Assembly (NCBI GenBank): GCA_946628045.1
Contig: CAMOVZ010000002.1
Location: forward strand, 62,001 to 126,000
From: an uncultured Caryophanales bacterium
GTDB lineage: Bacteria; Bacillota_I; Bacilli_A; RF39; UBA660
Direction: 5' to 3'
Length of the DNA: 64,000 bases
Shown here: piece after piece, positions 1-9,544 of the stretch
Position numbering within the stretch: the stretch's first letter is position 1
Layout: each line of letters begins with the position of its first letter
Notes under the pieces: generated by a model
What the model was told of the DNA's origin: nothing
Databases searched by the model: none
Seen by the model: only the letters and a program-made list of their open reading frames with translations
Program-made: the position numbers and the translations under genes

Positions 1-476
1 AATATATCAGGAGCATCATCAATACTTTTACCTATAGCTACTGGAACAGTATAATGTTGAATTAAAATCTCTAAACTCTTTAAATAGTATGGCAACATTA
101 CATCTATTTCATGCAAATGTTTTTTATAATAACCTTTTAATTGAGTATAAGGGGCTTTAAATACAACAACTGCTACTACTGAAGCTAATACTAAATTTAA
201 GAAAAATTGTGAATTAATTATTTCAGCTGAATTATTACCTGTAACAGTTAATACCAATACAACTAAAAATCCAATAAATGCTGAACTAATTCTTTTTGAA
301 TATAATTGATCTATATCAACTTCTTCACCATATCTAGCATATACAAGGAATTGATAATCATCTTCCTTTAATGCTTCTAAATATTTTTGATTATCTGCAA
401 AAAACTTATCTTTATCAATGGTATTATTATAAATTAAAACAAAGATAATTATTGCACCTACTATTAGTATCTCCAT
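1..476 (-). CDS. tadC: TadC-like type II/IV secretion F-domain protein (partial)
   Basis: The 5' part of a gene that runs off the left edge of the window. It starts at ATG 476-474, which overlaps the TAA stop of the tadB-like gene (TAATG), so the two are translationally coupled. About 158 residues are visible: an N-terminal membrane helix (MEILIVGAIIIFVLIY), a charged linker, two hydrophobic segments near residues 68-105, then the start of a cytoplasmic helical domain (IDVMLPYYLKSLEILIQ). That last stretch resembles the T2SSF/GspF fold of TadB and TadC. In Tad systems two such proteins form the inner-membrane platform beneath the CpaF ATPase. The second-platform role is inferred from position after tadB and from this domain. 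The 3' end is not visible. Confidence 0.7.
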   Translation of the reverse strand, partial: MEILIVGAIIIFVLIYNNTIDKDKFFADNQKYLEALKEDDYQFLVYARYGEEVDIDQLYSKRISSAFIGFLVVLVLTVTGNNSAEIINSQFFLNLVLASVVAVVVFKAPYTQLKGYYKKHLHEIDVMLPYYLKSLEILIQHYTVPVAIGKSIDDAPDI

Positions 477-1378
477 TATTCAGCACCTACATTCTCGTAA
501 TAATATTTTTCTCCCTTTAATAGGAAGTATGAATTTACTATCAATACACCGTGCATTAAAAATTGAATATACCAACGTTGTAGTAATACTAAATAAGTTT
601 CTCTTCCCAATAAGTACTGAACTAACATAACTAATAGATACAGCATAATACCAAACTGTAAAAATGACTTATGGAAAGATGCTCTTTCAATCCTATCTCG
701 ATATACACTTTCAACAAGCATATCTATATCAAGTTGCATATTTTCTAATGAATCAGCCGAGTTTTGAGCACCCTCTTTAGTTATTTGTAAGAATAATTGA
801 TGCATATTCTTAACAATATAATATGGATATAATTTACTCATATATTCAAGTGCTTCATCAATAGTACCATTATCATAACTCATATTAATCATTTGCTTAA
901 CATCACTTAAAACAGGATCTTCAAGTATTCCTGAATTAGCAACACCCTCTAATGATTTAACAAAAGATTGAGTAGTAGCAAATTCCATTATAGTATTTGA
1001 AGTATATACTTGTATTTGTTCAAATAAGAACTCTGAATATACTTTTTTACATCTTAAATATGATATATAAGGTACAAATGCAACTGCAATTAATGCATAT
1101 ACAATACTTATAATTAAATTATAAAAGTATAAATATGTAACAACTGCAGCAAAAGATGCAAATAATGTTACTTGAATAGCATATTGTCTAGGTGTATATT
1201 CTTGTCCTAATTGTTTTGTTTTTTCACGAACAACTTTAAAAGAATAAGGAGCAAATTTATCATACATAGTTTGTACTTGATTTAATACATATTTACCAAC
1301 ATTTTCACCTTTATAATTTCTATATAGATATATAGCAATTACAAAAGCTATTATTATAAATAACTCTTCTATATACAT
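476..1378 (-). CDS. tadB: TadB-like pilus assembly platform protein (T2SSF domain)
   Basis: A 300-aa membrane protein with an N-terminal helix (residues about 5-20), a helix pair near 70-108 and a C-terminal helix pair near 242-290. Between them is a soluble helical region with the feel of the T2SSF/GspF domain. TadB-type proteins form the inner-membrane platform that couples the CpaF/TadA ATPase to pilin extrusion. The start ATG has a strong AGGAGG site just upstream. It sits 10 bp after the ATPase gene and overlaps the tadC-like gene by one base, the usual cpaF-tadB-tadC order. The family call rests on topology and context more than on sharp motifs. Confidence 0.75.
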   Translation of the reverse strand: MYIEELFIIIAFVIAIYLYRNYKGENVGKYVLNQVQTMYDKFAPYSFKVVREKTKQLGQEYTPRQYAIQVTLFASFAAVVTYLYFYNLIISIVYALIAVAFVPYISYLRCKKVYSEFLFEQIQVYTSNTIMEFATTQSFVKSLEGVANSGILEDPVLSDVKQMINMSYDNGTIDEALEYMSKLYPYYIVKNMHQLFLQITKEGAQNSADSLENMQLDIDMLVESVYRDRIERASFHKSFLQFGIMLYLLVMLVQYLLGRETYLVLLQRWYIQFLMHGVLIVNSYFLLKGEKYYYENVGAE

Positions 1379-1388
1379 ATAACCCCTC

Positions 1389-2711
1389 CTATCCTTCTAG
1401 CCTAGTAAGCACAGGAGCTACATTATTATTTTGAACTGGTACAGTAGGAGTTAAAGGAGTAGCATTTATTTTAGGTTCACTACTAACAGGTTGTATAGTA
1501 GGAGTAGCTACCACAGGTGTAGTAGTGTTTTCCACAGTACTTGTGGATTGTTGTAATGGTACTGCCACTACCTCACTACTAGACTCTTTCTTTTCTCCAC
1601 TACTTTCTTCTTCAAATTTCTTTTCAGCTTCTATAGCTTCATGGATTGGTAATTCATCAGGTAAATCTTTAATAATACTTTGAACCTCTAAATTTTGATT
1701 TTCAATATATTCTATTAAATGTTTACTTGGTTTACACATCATTGGTTTACCAAATGTTTTTTGATAAATTACCCTACTTCTAGGAACATTATCATCATCA
1801 ACATAAAACTCACATACCTCATCCACTTCACGATGGAATTTACCATATTCTTTACTATAGAATGCTTTAATATGTACACCTAATTGAATATAACGATATA
1901 TTGTTGATAAAAATTGATGTACATCCAAGTCAGTTTCCATTAATGAATATAAACGATATGGAATAGCTGATGCTTTATCCGCATGGATTGTGGATAAAAT
2001 ATTGTGTCCAGATGAAATTGAGTTACGAACAGCACTAACTGCTTCAGCAGAACGTACTTCGGAAAGTAGAATCCATTTAGGATTCTGTCTCATACATGTA
2101 ACTAATACATCAGTATAACTAGCTACATTATTAGTTTTCATCGCAACTATATCTCTTTGTGGGAATATTCTATCCAAATGTAGTTCCAATGTATCTTCAA
2201 TTGTAATAATTTTTTCATTTGTTTTTGTATGACTGGCTAAGTATTTAACAAACTCTGTTTTACCTGAACCAGTTTCTCCAGCAACCATTATATTACAGTG
2301 ACCTTCAACACAACGTATTAAAAAATCATGTATAGCTGGAGTAAAATAATCTTCTTTAATTAATTTATCTTTTTCAAGTCTTATCTTAGCAGGAGTTTTA
2401 CGAATAACTAAAGCAATACCATTAGTAGCAATTGATTGATGAACAAAGTTCATACGTAACTCAGCAGACTCAGCATCCAAAAATGGTTTAGCATTATTAA
2501 ATGTTGTACCCATTACATTGGAACACTGAAATGCAAGTTTTTCAACAAACTCAGGTGTTGCTCCTTCAATCTCTACTCGCAAAGATCCTTGAGTTAAAGA
2601 ACGAATCCAAATTTGCCCACCATTATCGTAAGAGATATCTGTAATATCATCATTATCTAATAATGAACGGAATGGTCCAAAGTCTAACTTATCAAATATA
2701 TTTTCATTCAT
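1389..2711 (-). CDS. cpaF: TadA/CpaF-type secretion ATPase
   Basis: A 440-aa cytoplasmic hexameric ATPase of the VirB11/GspE family that powers Tad pilus assembly. Visible motifs are the Walker A box GETGSGKT at residues 145-152, acidic IEDT near 171-174, a Walker B-like WILLSEVR at 213-220 (Ser where Gly is usual) and TIHAD at 241-245. The N-terminal domain (1-110) carries the KTPA loop typical of CpaF. Unusually, the last ~75 residues form a Glu/Lys-rich then Pro/Thr/Val-rich low-complexity tail (PVVATPTIQPV and similar), absent from textbook CpaF and possibly a docking segment. It lies between cpaB and tadB in one operon. Confidence 0.93.
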   Translation of the reverse strand: MNENIFDKLDFGPFRSLLDNDDITDISYDNGGQIWIRSLTQGSLRVEIEGATPEFVEKLAFQCSNVMGTTFNNAKPFLDAESAELRMNFVHQSIATNGIALVIRKTPAKIRLEKDKLIKEDYFTPAIHDFLIRCVEGHCNIMVAGETGSGKTEFVKYLASHTKTNEKIITIEDTLELHLDRIFPQRDIVAMKTNNVASYTDVLVTCMRQNPKWILLSEVRSAEAVSAVRNSISSGHNILSTIHADKASAIPYRLYSLMETDLDVHQFLSTIYRYIQLGVHIKAFYSKEYGKFHREVDEVCEFYVDDDNVPRSRVIYQKTFGKPMMCKPSKHLIEYIENQNLEVQSIIKDLPDELPIHEAIEAEKKFEEESSGEKKESSSEVVAVPLQQSTSTVENTTTPVVATPTIQPVSSEPKINATPLTPTVPVQNNNVAPVLTRLEG

Positions 2712-2752
2712 TTAACTCAACTCCTCTTATTCTTTTTATTCTTTTATTTTTA

Positions 2753-3562
2753 TTAATCTGTCCAAGCAGTATGATTATTAATCCACTCTTTCAAATCTTC
2801 ACTTGATAATTCAATATCTCCAGGTTCATCCTTATTTCCTTCATTAGTTGGAACTAATTCAATTACTGTACTATAAGTTCTCATATAACTTGCTTTCTTA
2901 AGTAATACGAAATACTCTTGAGGTAATGCAAATATTACTTGAGCAGGAACCCTATTATCATCTATATTTTGGAATACAGCCTGTCCACTACTATCTTTAA
3001 CAGCTAATACTTGAACATTAGATATTAATTTACCATACATAATTCTATCGGCTTCTTGATTTCCGGAATTTACTTGATCTTCACTCATCTTCTTATCAGC
3101 TTTTAACCAAATATCTATATAATTTCCAGGAAATACAGAATTACCATAAGTACTATTAGTACTAACATCTAAATTATATAAAACATAATTCTTAGGATAA
3201 TCTAATATTATATTACCAGGTAATTGTTCTTTTTCAACAACACTTCTTCTATAAAATAAACTACCTTCAGGAATTACTGTATCTGCAGCAGAATATTTAT
3301 CAACGATTTCTCCAACATTTTGAATAACATCTCCCTCTAACATAGCAGGAGGAACTTGTCTAGTTGAAATCATACTTTCAGTTATTTGAGTACCAGCTGG
3401 AATTTGTTCTGAAGCATATGGTACAGAAACAGGATTAATTGCTGAACTAATTCTCATAGTATAAGCAAAATATAAAACTATAATTGCTAGAATAACACCA
3501 ATAACTGTAACAGTATTTTTATTTTGTAAAAACTTCTTAATGTTTGTTACTAAATTTCCCAT
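2753..3562 (-). CDS. cpaB: CpaB/RcpC-like SAF-domain pilus assembly protein
   Basis: A 269-aa protein with one N-terminal membrane anchor (residues about 18-36) and an extracytoplasmic SAF-like domain beginning near VPYASEQIPAGTQIT. It also has the VIPEGSLFYRRSV and GNYIDIWL segments seen in CpaB/RcpC. In Gram-negative Tad systems CpaB guides the pilus through the envelope; in Bacillota it is the usual accessory subunit upstream of cpaF. The start is supported by a GGAAGGAGAG Shine-Dalgarno site. It lies 18 bp after the pseudopilin-like gene and 41 bp before cpaF, in the same operon. Confidence 0.85.
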   Translation of the reverse strand: MGNLVTNIKKFLQNKNTVTVIGVILAIIVLYFAYTMRISSAINPVSVPYASEQIPAGTQITESMISTRQVPPAMLEGDVIQNVGEIVDKYSAADTVIPEGSLFYRRSVVEKEQLPGNIILDYPKNYVLYNLDVSTNSTYGNSVFPGNYIDIWLKADKKMSEDQVNSGNQEADRIMYGKLISNVQVLAVKDSSGQAVFQNIDDNRVPAQVIFALPQEYFVLLKKASYMRTYSTVIELVPTNEGNKDEPGDIELSSEDLKEWINNHTAWTD

Positions 3563-3580
3563 TTTATTCTCTCCTTCCTA

Positions 3581-4054
3581 TTATTTATAAGGTTTACATT
3601 GAGGTAAATCTTCTGATATTAATCCCTCTTCTACTGAAATATCACCATAATAGTTAGTTTCAATTACTGCATCATAACTAGTACTAATATCTGCAGCAGA
3701 TTTATCCTTATCAGAATTAAATGCTAATGTAGTTAATGAATCAACCTTAATACTAACTTTAGGTGGAACTTCATTAATATCATAGAATTTAATATTATAA
3801 TTTCTAGTATTATCAACGTTGTTTGCGAATCGATAAACGAAATTTTCAACAAACTTCTCTTTATCGATTCTATACAAACCACATGTTCTTAAATAAGCTT
3901 TATCAATTGAATCTTCCATAGCTGCATCAGCAGTTTCTTTTACTAAATAGTAATCTAACTCACTTCCTGTAGAGAAGTTAGTTAATACATTAATTAATAG
4001 TAAAGCTATAACACTTAGTAGGATAATACCTACTGTTAACATACCCTTATTCAT
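3581..4054 (-). CDS. Small membrane-anchored TadE/pseudopilin-like protein
   Basis: A 157-aa protein with a single N-terminal hydrophobic helix (GMLTVGIILLSVIALLLINV) and an extracytoplasmic domain of about 125 residues with two cysteines (CGLY, QCKPYK). Its size, single N-terminal helix and place just before cpaB fit a minor pilin of the TadE/TadF kind, but no GxxxxE processing motif is evident, so the role is inferred. It follows the 949-aa cysteine-rich gene by 3 bp and precedes cpaB by 18 bp. Confidence 0.5.
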   Translation of the reverse strand: MNKGMLTVGIILLSVIALLLINVLTNFSTGSELDYYLVKETADAAMEDSIDKAYLRTCGLYRIDKEKFVENFVYRFANNVDNTRNYNIKFYDINEVPPKVSIKVDSLTTLAFNSDKDKSAADISTSYDAVIETNYYGDISVEEGLISEDLPQCKPYK

Positions 4055-4057
4055 ATA

Positions 4058-6907
4058 TTACTTAACCTCCCCTTTGAAGTCTTCACATTCACTTGTTCTA
4101 TAATTCTTCATGTTATTACATTTTAATGCAGCTGTTTGTGGGAACTTAGAATTACTTAATGTACTTCTTAAGTCTGTGCTTATATAGTGGTTAACACTAT
4201 CAGTTTCTATTTTTCCTTCCCACTTAGTATAATTTCTACCATTATCTTTTAATTTATTAATTAAATCTTTAGTTAAATTAATTTCATAATCAAGATATTC
4301 ATCAGAATATACACTATAACCTTTAGCTTGAATCCACTTAGTATATTGTGAAGGAAGTGATGTATATTTCTTATCTTTTATTTCTTGACTTGAATACTTA
4401 GTCCAGTTAAATCCAGGAGTTCTTCCTGTACTATCTGTACTAGATAATTTATTTCCATCTTTATCTGGGAATAAGTTAGCTAAGTCAACTGTTCTAATAC
4501 GATATTTTTCAGTACTCTTAGTAGAAGCAGTATCAGGAGAACATGTTGCCTTACATTCTTTCTCAGGTGTACTTGGGAATTCACTATTTACTGCATAGAA
4601 ACATTTAATATTAAGATCCCATGAGAAATATCCAAATTTCTTAGTAATAGCATTAATATTATAGTTTACTTTCTTCTCATCACTACTATCAAATGTAGTA
4701 TTCTTATAACCACAACTAATATCAGTTAATTTAGTACCATTAGGGCAAACGATATTATTAATATGATCATTATCATTATATGAAATCTTACTATTATTTC
4801 CATATATTTTAGCATAATAGTAATTATACCATTTTTCATTAACATTACTTATATTTAATGGTAAACAGAATTTATTAGTTTGTTCTTGCCAGAACTTATT
4901 CTTACCTTTACTTTCATCATAAGTTATTTCACCTGTTTTATTATGAATCCATGTTCCAGGGAAACTCCATTCTGTTTGATAGAATCTTTGTTCTGTAGTC
5001 TTATTACAATCATAACATCCTGTAGTACCAGTACTTAATATTGTTGTATCATCATTATCTTTAGTACAACTAATTGAATTTTCATTATTATATTTAATTG
5101 TATCTTTCTTAGTTGAGAATGGGAATTCAATCTTCTTAATATCTTTTGGTTTATTCTTTGTAGTATAATCAACAGATATTGTAAATTCAGCTGTAGCTGT
5201 ATTACATTTAGCATAAGCTTCACATTGTTTAATTAAATTATTATATACTTTAGTATTATCTTCTATATCTTGTTCATAAGGTGATTTTTTATCAGGATAT
5301 CCGTATTGTGTACGAAGTAAATGATATACATCAGGGTGATTTAAGTAATGTGAATAATTAGGGTCACCACATTCACCATCAGTATTTTGTACCCAATAAC
5401 AAGTAGCATGACAATTAGCAGCTGCAGGAACACCAGTTTTATATTGTACATATCTTATATATGTATTGTTAGGATCTCCAAGTCCACCATCCCATAATCT
5501 ACCAGCTGGTCTTCCATCCCAGTGATAATATGAATCACATGTAGATCTATTTCTAGCATCTCCATCTCCATTTACTTTCCAAGTGAAGTGATGAGCATCA
5601 GTATATACAAATGTACATGTATCAGCTTTATCTGCATTTTCAGTTTTTCTAGCATATGTAATCTCAGTTCCTGTAGTTTTAGGAGAACTTCCATACACTT
5701 GTTTATAACATTTATTTACACATTTATCAGTATATTTACCTTTATCACATTTATTTACACATTTATCAAAATCTTCATTAGGTCCACCTTGTGCAAGTGC
5801 AAGTCCACTACTATGAACACAATATGGCCATGGAGAACATACTACAGCAGGTTTTGGTGTGTTAGGTGGTGTTTCCATACCACAATTTACACGACTTGTT
5901 ACTTTAACTTTATATTCAAAACACAAACCTGCTTTTGAAGCAATTGGAGGTCCATATTCAGCAGTAACAACTTCTTCACATTTTACTTTACATGTAGCAG
6001 GATCACTTCTAGTTTGTACAGATTCATGATATATATAATCACCAACTGTAACTTCAAAAGTACCTTGTCCTCTTATATAACTTCTATTTGTATAATAATC
6101 AGCACTATCAATACCTTTATTTTCTCTTGTTACTTTATAATCACATTTTAACTCAATCATTCCTGATTTGGTTTCACTAGCATATTTACTAGCATATGTT
6201 AAATGAGTTTTATCAAAAGTATATATTCTAGCATTAGCTTTTTCAGCATTTTCTCTATCTTGGCAAAATTTATATTCAAAACTATTTTGAGAGTATTTTG
6301 ACTGATAGTTTGTACAATCCGTAGTTTTATAATAAGTAAATGGTTTTAAATTGTATTTAGGATCAGGTTGTTCAACTCCTGGACTTGTTCCCATTTCAAG
6401 TAATATAGAACGTTTGATATAAGAGATATCTGCAGTATCACCACAACCATCAGTTAGTTGAGGATCCATCCAACCATCAGGTAAGAAAGTAATTTCAACG
6501 CCTGCTCCAGCATTATTTCCTAAACTGCTTCTTTTAACTGTTATAGTTTCACCTGGAGCAATCTTAGTTTTACTAACATATTTAGAAACTTCAGTTTCTC
6601 CATATTCCTTAATTCTTCCACCATATTTATCAAGTACATCTATTGCAACTACTTTAAGTTTAGGATTAATTCCTCTACTTGTAAACTCTGTGCTTTTTCC
6701 AGCAGCTGCACTATATTCAAATAAATATGCAGAATTTATCCTATCAAATTCAGTTTTAAAAGGATATCTGTCTTCTTCTTCTGCTTCAAATTGTTTCTTT
6801 GCATTATCACAAGCTTCAGATGCATTAACAATAAGTGGATTTATTATTAATAATGCAAATGTAAAAATAAACAACCCTAATATTCTTTTATATGATATCT
6901 TATTCAT
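4058..6907 (-). CDS. Large secreted cysteine-rich protein of the Tad operon
   Basis: I do not recognise a family. The start is taken at ATG 6907 because AAGGTG lies about 10 bases upstream; GTG 6919 and ATG 6916 are in-frame alternatives. The product is about 949 aa, with a signal peptide (RILGLFIFTFALLIINPLIVNA, cleavage after NASEA). The rest is soluble, Tyr/Asn/Thr-rich and contains about 33 cysteines, many in C-x3-C or C-x2-C spacing. A short duplication near 6919-1150 carries KCVNKC twice. There is no C-terminal hydrophobic tail, so it is not a standard sortase substrate. Its gene overlaps the sortase stop by a few bases and lies in the Tad operon, so it is probably the exported surface component or tip of that machine (inference). 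Confidence 0.75.
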   Translation of the reverse strand: MNKISYKRILGLFIFTFALLIINPLIVNASEACDNAKKQFEAEEEDRYPFKTEFDRINSAYLFEYSAAAGKSTEFTSRGINPKLKVVAIDVLDKYGGRIKEYGETEVSKYVSKTKIAPGETITVKRSSLGNNAGAGVEITFLPDGWMDPQLTDGCGDTADISYIKRSILLEMGTSPGVEQPDPKYNLKPFTYYKTTDCTNYQSKYSQNSFEYKFCQDRENAEKANARIYTFDKTHLTYASKYASETKSGMIELKCDYKVTRENKGIDSADYYTNRSYIRGQGTFEVTVGDYIYHESVQTRSDPATCKVKCEEVVTAEYGPPIASKAGLCFEYKVKVTSRVNCGMETPPNTPKPAVVCSPWPYCVHSSGLALAQGGPNEDFDKCVNKCDKGKYTDKCVNKCYKQVYGSSPKTTGTEITYARKTENADKADTCTFVYTDAHHFTWKVNGDGDARNRSTCDSYYHWDGRPAGRLWDGGLGDPNNTYIRYVQYKTGVPAAANCHATCYWVQNTDGECGDPNYSHYLNHPDVYHLLRTQYGYPDKKSPYEQDIEDNTKVYNNLIKQCEAYAKCNTATAEFTISVDYTTKNKPKDIKKIEFPFSTKKDTIKYNNENSISCTKDNDDTTILSTGTTGCYDCNKTTEQRFYQTEWSFPGTWIHNKTGEITYDESKGKNKFWQEQTNKFCLPLNISNVNEKWYNYYYAKIYGNNSKISYNDNDHINNIVCPNGTKLTDISCGYKNTTFDSSDEKKVNYNINAITKKFGYFSWDLNIKCFYAVNSEFPSTPEKECKATCSPDTASTKSTEKYRIRTVDLANLFPDKDGNKLSSTDSTGRTPGFNWTKYSSQEIKDKKYTSLPSQYTKWIQAKGYSVYSDEYLDYEINLTKDLINKLKDNGRNYTKWEGKIETDSVNHYISTDLRSTLSNSKFPQTAALKCNNMKNYRTSECEDFKGEVK

Positions 6908-7730
6908 TTTCTTCATCACCTTTCAATTTTTTTTCTATTTCATTATAGTTACTATTTTTAGTAACTTTATAATGTTCTATTTTTTCTCCATCACGTAAAA
7001 GCCTTCCTGTTACATAAAATTCTAATCCACTATTTGAACCATAGAAACGTGTACATGTTGATAATGATATAAGACTATCATTTTCATCTACTTCTACATC
7101 ATAATCATATAGGCTCGTCTTTTTTACGAATTCTTCTTCAAACTTAATCGTCTCTTTTGTAGGTGTTCCATATCTATTAAAGAATGATGCATCTACAGTA
7201 TTAACAAATCCTGCAGCAAATATCTTATATACATAATCTTTTCCATCCCAAGTTAATTGAATATATTGATTATCTTTAGCAAAATCATAATATACAAATG
7301 CCATCAATTGTTCCAACCTATGAAAACTATTTGATTTTATCTTAGGATGTGCTGATAAATTAAATATATTATGTCCTAAAATACTAATATGACCTGAAAA
7401 CTCTTTACTAATATTTTTAGTCCAAACATAATTTTCTAATTCAACAGGGAAATCTGCAGTTGTATCTTCACTATATATTATAGGTAAATCAACTTCTGTT
7501 CCTTGAATTCTTAACCATCCTATCGTCTCATAATCTTTACTATTCTTTTTTTGTGCTTCTTCGAGTTGTTTTACTCTAGATTCTACTTTGAAATTATTAC
7601 TAGTATTATTAAAAATTCTAAAACATAAGAATATTACCAATCCTATAACGACAGCAAACATAAGGCCAACTATTAAAGTAACCTTATGTTTAGTACGATT
7701 TATTTGTTTCTTTTTCTTTTTCCAACTCAT
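6900..7730 (-). CDS. srtB: Class B sortase-like transpeptidase
   Basis: A 276-aa protein with a Lys-rich N-terminus, one membrane helix (residues about 17-38) and an extracytoplasmic sortase domain. The catalytic histidine is His120 (ILGHNIFN) and the catalytic cysteine is Cys226 (SLSTCTR). Sortases cleave sorting signals of surface proteins and join them to the wall or to each other. The SLSTC signature and the insert between His and Cys resemble class B. The third catalytic residue, an Arg expected about 8-11 residues after Cys, is not there: Leu236/Glu237 fall at that place, and the only nearby arginines are Arg228 and Arg243. It overlaps the next gene and follows the 596-aa gene by 15 bp. 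Confidence 0.85.
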   Translation of the reverse strand: MSWKKKKKQINRTKHKVTLIVGLMFAVVIGLVIFLCFRIFNNTSNNFKVESRVKQLEEAQKKNSKDYETIGWLRIQGTEVDLPIIYSEDTTADFPVELENYVWTKNISKEFSGHISILGHNIFNLSAHPKIKSNSFHRLEQLMAFVYYDFAKDNQYIQLTWDGKDYVYKIFAAGFVNTVDASFFNRYGTPTKETIKFEEEFVKKTSLYDYDVEVDENDSLISLSTCTRFYGSNSGLEFYVTGRLLRDGEKIEHYKVTKNSNYNEIEKKLKGDEENE

Positions 7731-7745
7731 GCAAATACCTCAAAT

Positions 7746-9536
7746 CTATTTTATAATATATGGATCAATTATTGTTCCTTCACCACTACTTATAGTTGTA
7801 TTATTTTTCATAAATGCAACTACACGCACTCCTAATTTTAATTTTGAATAACTTTCTTCACTATTAACTGGAGAACCTGCTTCAAACATTCCAGCTGCAA
7901 CTCCATCTTTCTTTGATGAATTAATTAACCAATAAGAGCCGCATCCACTATTTTGTGGTTGAGCACTAAACATTTCAAACATATTTGGAGCTGATAATAA
8001 AACCTCATATTTCTTAGTTTCAACTTCAGTACCATATATTATTTGATTTTTATAAATAGGAACTTCTATTTTGTGTTTAACAAAATATTTTGTATTTATA
8101 TATCCATTAACTTTATTATTTATAAAGTATCCTGCACTAGTTTTATCCTTAGGGTTATATGGATCATATGGATTAGTAAATGTTGTAACATTATCATATG
8201 ATTGGCCTGCTGTGAAATTACTAATTACTTTAGTAGTACCATCTTTTTCAACTTTTATAATTCTATAAACAGATCCATCTATTGAAATATATTCACCAGT
8301 ATATCTTTCATTTAAAAGTGATGCACCTTTTGCTCTTTTAACATCTCCAAATACATATGGATTAATCTTAGTTCCATCACCACTAGTAATTAATGTAGAG
8401 CCTTTAATTGTAAACATTGGTCTTACACCATAACTATCATTAACACTATAAGTTAAATATGTTTTTCCATATTGATCATAATAAAATACATTTCTAGTTA
8501 AATAAGCATTCTTTTTATCTTTCTTATTAGCTACCCAACTCATCGTATTAGGTCTCATAAAATTAAAATCTCCTGCTTTAGCTTTATTAACTTCTATAAT
8601 TGATGGAATATACACATTTCTTTCTTTTGTATAACTAGCACATTTTGTATTATCAAGAGTTGTATCAGTAACATCCATATTACAATATTTACTAGGTACT
8701 ATTATTTTCTTAGTAAATTCATTTAAATTTTCATAATAATAATCTAACCATTTATCTAATTTACTATAATTAACATTAGCAATATCTTCATCACTAACAA
8801 TTACTACATTATTATTATTATCTAATCCATAAATTCTAAATAACATATTAGAAACTCTTATATAATTATTTTCTGGATTACCAGTAAAGTTCTTACTATC
8901 TTTTAAGCTACTTTTAATAGTACTATTTAATTTCTGTACTACTTTAACTTCTCTAGTAACTACTGATTTATTTCTTAATTTATCAAATGCAGTATATGTA
9001 ATTTCATATGTACCAACTTTAGAAGTATCAACTTCTCCACTAATTGTTACATCTTTAACATTCATCTTACCATCTTTATTATCAACTACACTTTTAATTC
9101 CAGCTTCTTTATATTTTTCAGCCTTACCAACAGTAACACTATCATTACCATTTAAAGTAATAACTGGACCCTTATGATCAATTGTAGAAGATAACACACC
9201 ACATTCTAAGTAAGTATAATATTTAAATTCTCCATTTTCTCTTCTAACTTTTACCCAACTATTTTCAACAGAGCAAGTCTTCTTTGTATATGGAATATAT
9301 AAATCATTTTTAATAAATGATTTATGATATAGTTTCTTTAAACTTAAAGTTTTAACATTTTCACCTGTAGGAAGTTCACTACTATATAATTCAAAATATC
9401 TTTTAGCAGCTTCCTCTAATCTCTTTTCATTATCATGAAAAGTAATCATAGGTGAAACAATTAAAAACCATACAAATACCAAAACAAGTACTATTGTAAC
9501 TACTAATTTAATTTTCTTTGACAATCCTTTATTCAT
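7746..9536 (-). CDS. Membrane-anchored surface protein with Ig-like (DUF5011-type) domain and repeat modules
   Basis: A 596-aa protein with an N-terminal anchor helix (residues about 10-32). After a short region comes an Ig-like domain of the DUF5011 type (GPVITLNG... VGTYEITYTAFDKLRN...). It is followed by two copies of a module carrying MLFRIYGLDNNN / VYRIIKVEKDGTTKVI and a closing GDGTKINPYVF / SGEGTIIDPYIIK motif. The same module and C-terminal motif occur in the 489-aa protein at 49735, so the two are paralogues. It lies 8 bp after the 513-aa gene and 15 bp before the sortase. Probably an extracytoplasmic structural or adhesive subunit; the function is not established. Confidence 0.75.
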   Translation of the reverse strand: MNKGLSKKIKLVVTIVLVLVFVWFLIVSPMITFHDNEKRLEEAAKRYFELYSSELPTGENVKTLSLKKLYHKSFIKNDLYIPYTKKTCSVENSWVKVRRENGEFKYYTYLECGVLSSTIDHKGPVITLNGNDSVTVGKAEKYKEAGIKSVVDNKDGKMNVKDVTISGEVDTSKVGTYEITYTAFDKLRNKSVVTREVKVVQKLNSTIKSSLKDSKNFTGNPENNYIRVSNMLFRIYGLDNNNNVVIVSDEDIANVNYSKLDKWLDYYYENLNEFTKKIIVPSKYCNMDVTDTTLDNTKCASYTKERNVYIPSIIEVNKAKAGDFNFMRPNTMSWVANKKDKKNAYLTRNVFYYDQYGKTYLTYSVNDSYGVRPMFTIKGSTLITSGDGTKINPYVFGDVKRAKGASLLNERYTGEYISIDGSVYRIIKVEKDGTTKVISNFTAGQSYDNVTTFTNPYDPYNPKDKTSAGYFINNKVNGYINTKYFVKHKIEVPIYKNQIIYGTEVETKKYEVLLSAPNMFEMFSAQPQNSGCGSYWLINSSKKDGVAAGMFEAGSPVNSEESYSKLKLGVRVVAFMKNNTTISSGEGTIIDPYIIK

Positions 9537-9544
9537 AAATCCTC

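Noticed and set aside
5588..5938. Open plus-strand frame opposite the cysteine-rich gene
   Set aside because: Antisense to a long gene with signal peptide and good start; composition (Tyr/Ser/Ile/Phe-rich) and lack of a ribosome site mark it as a shadow.
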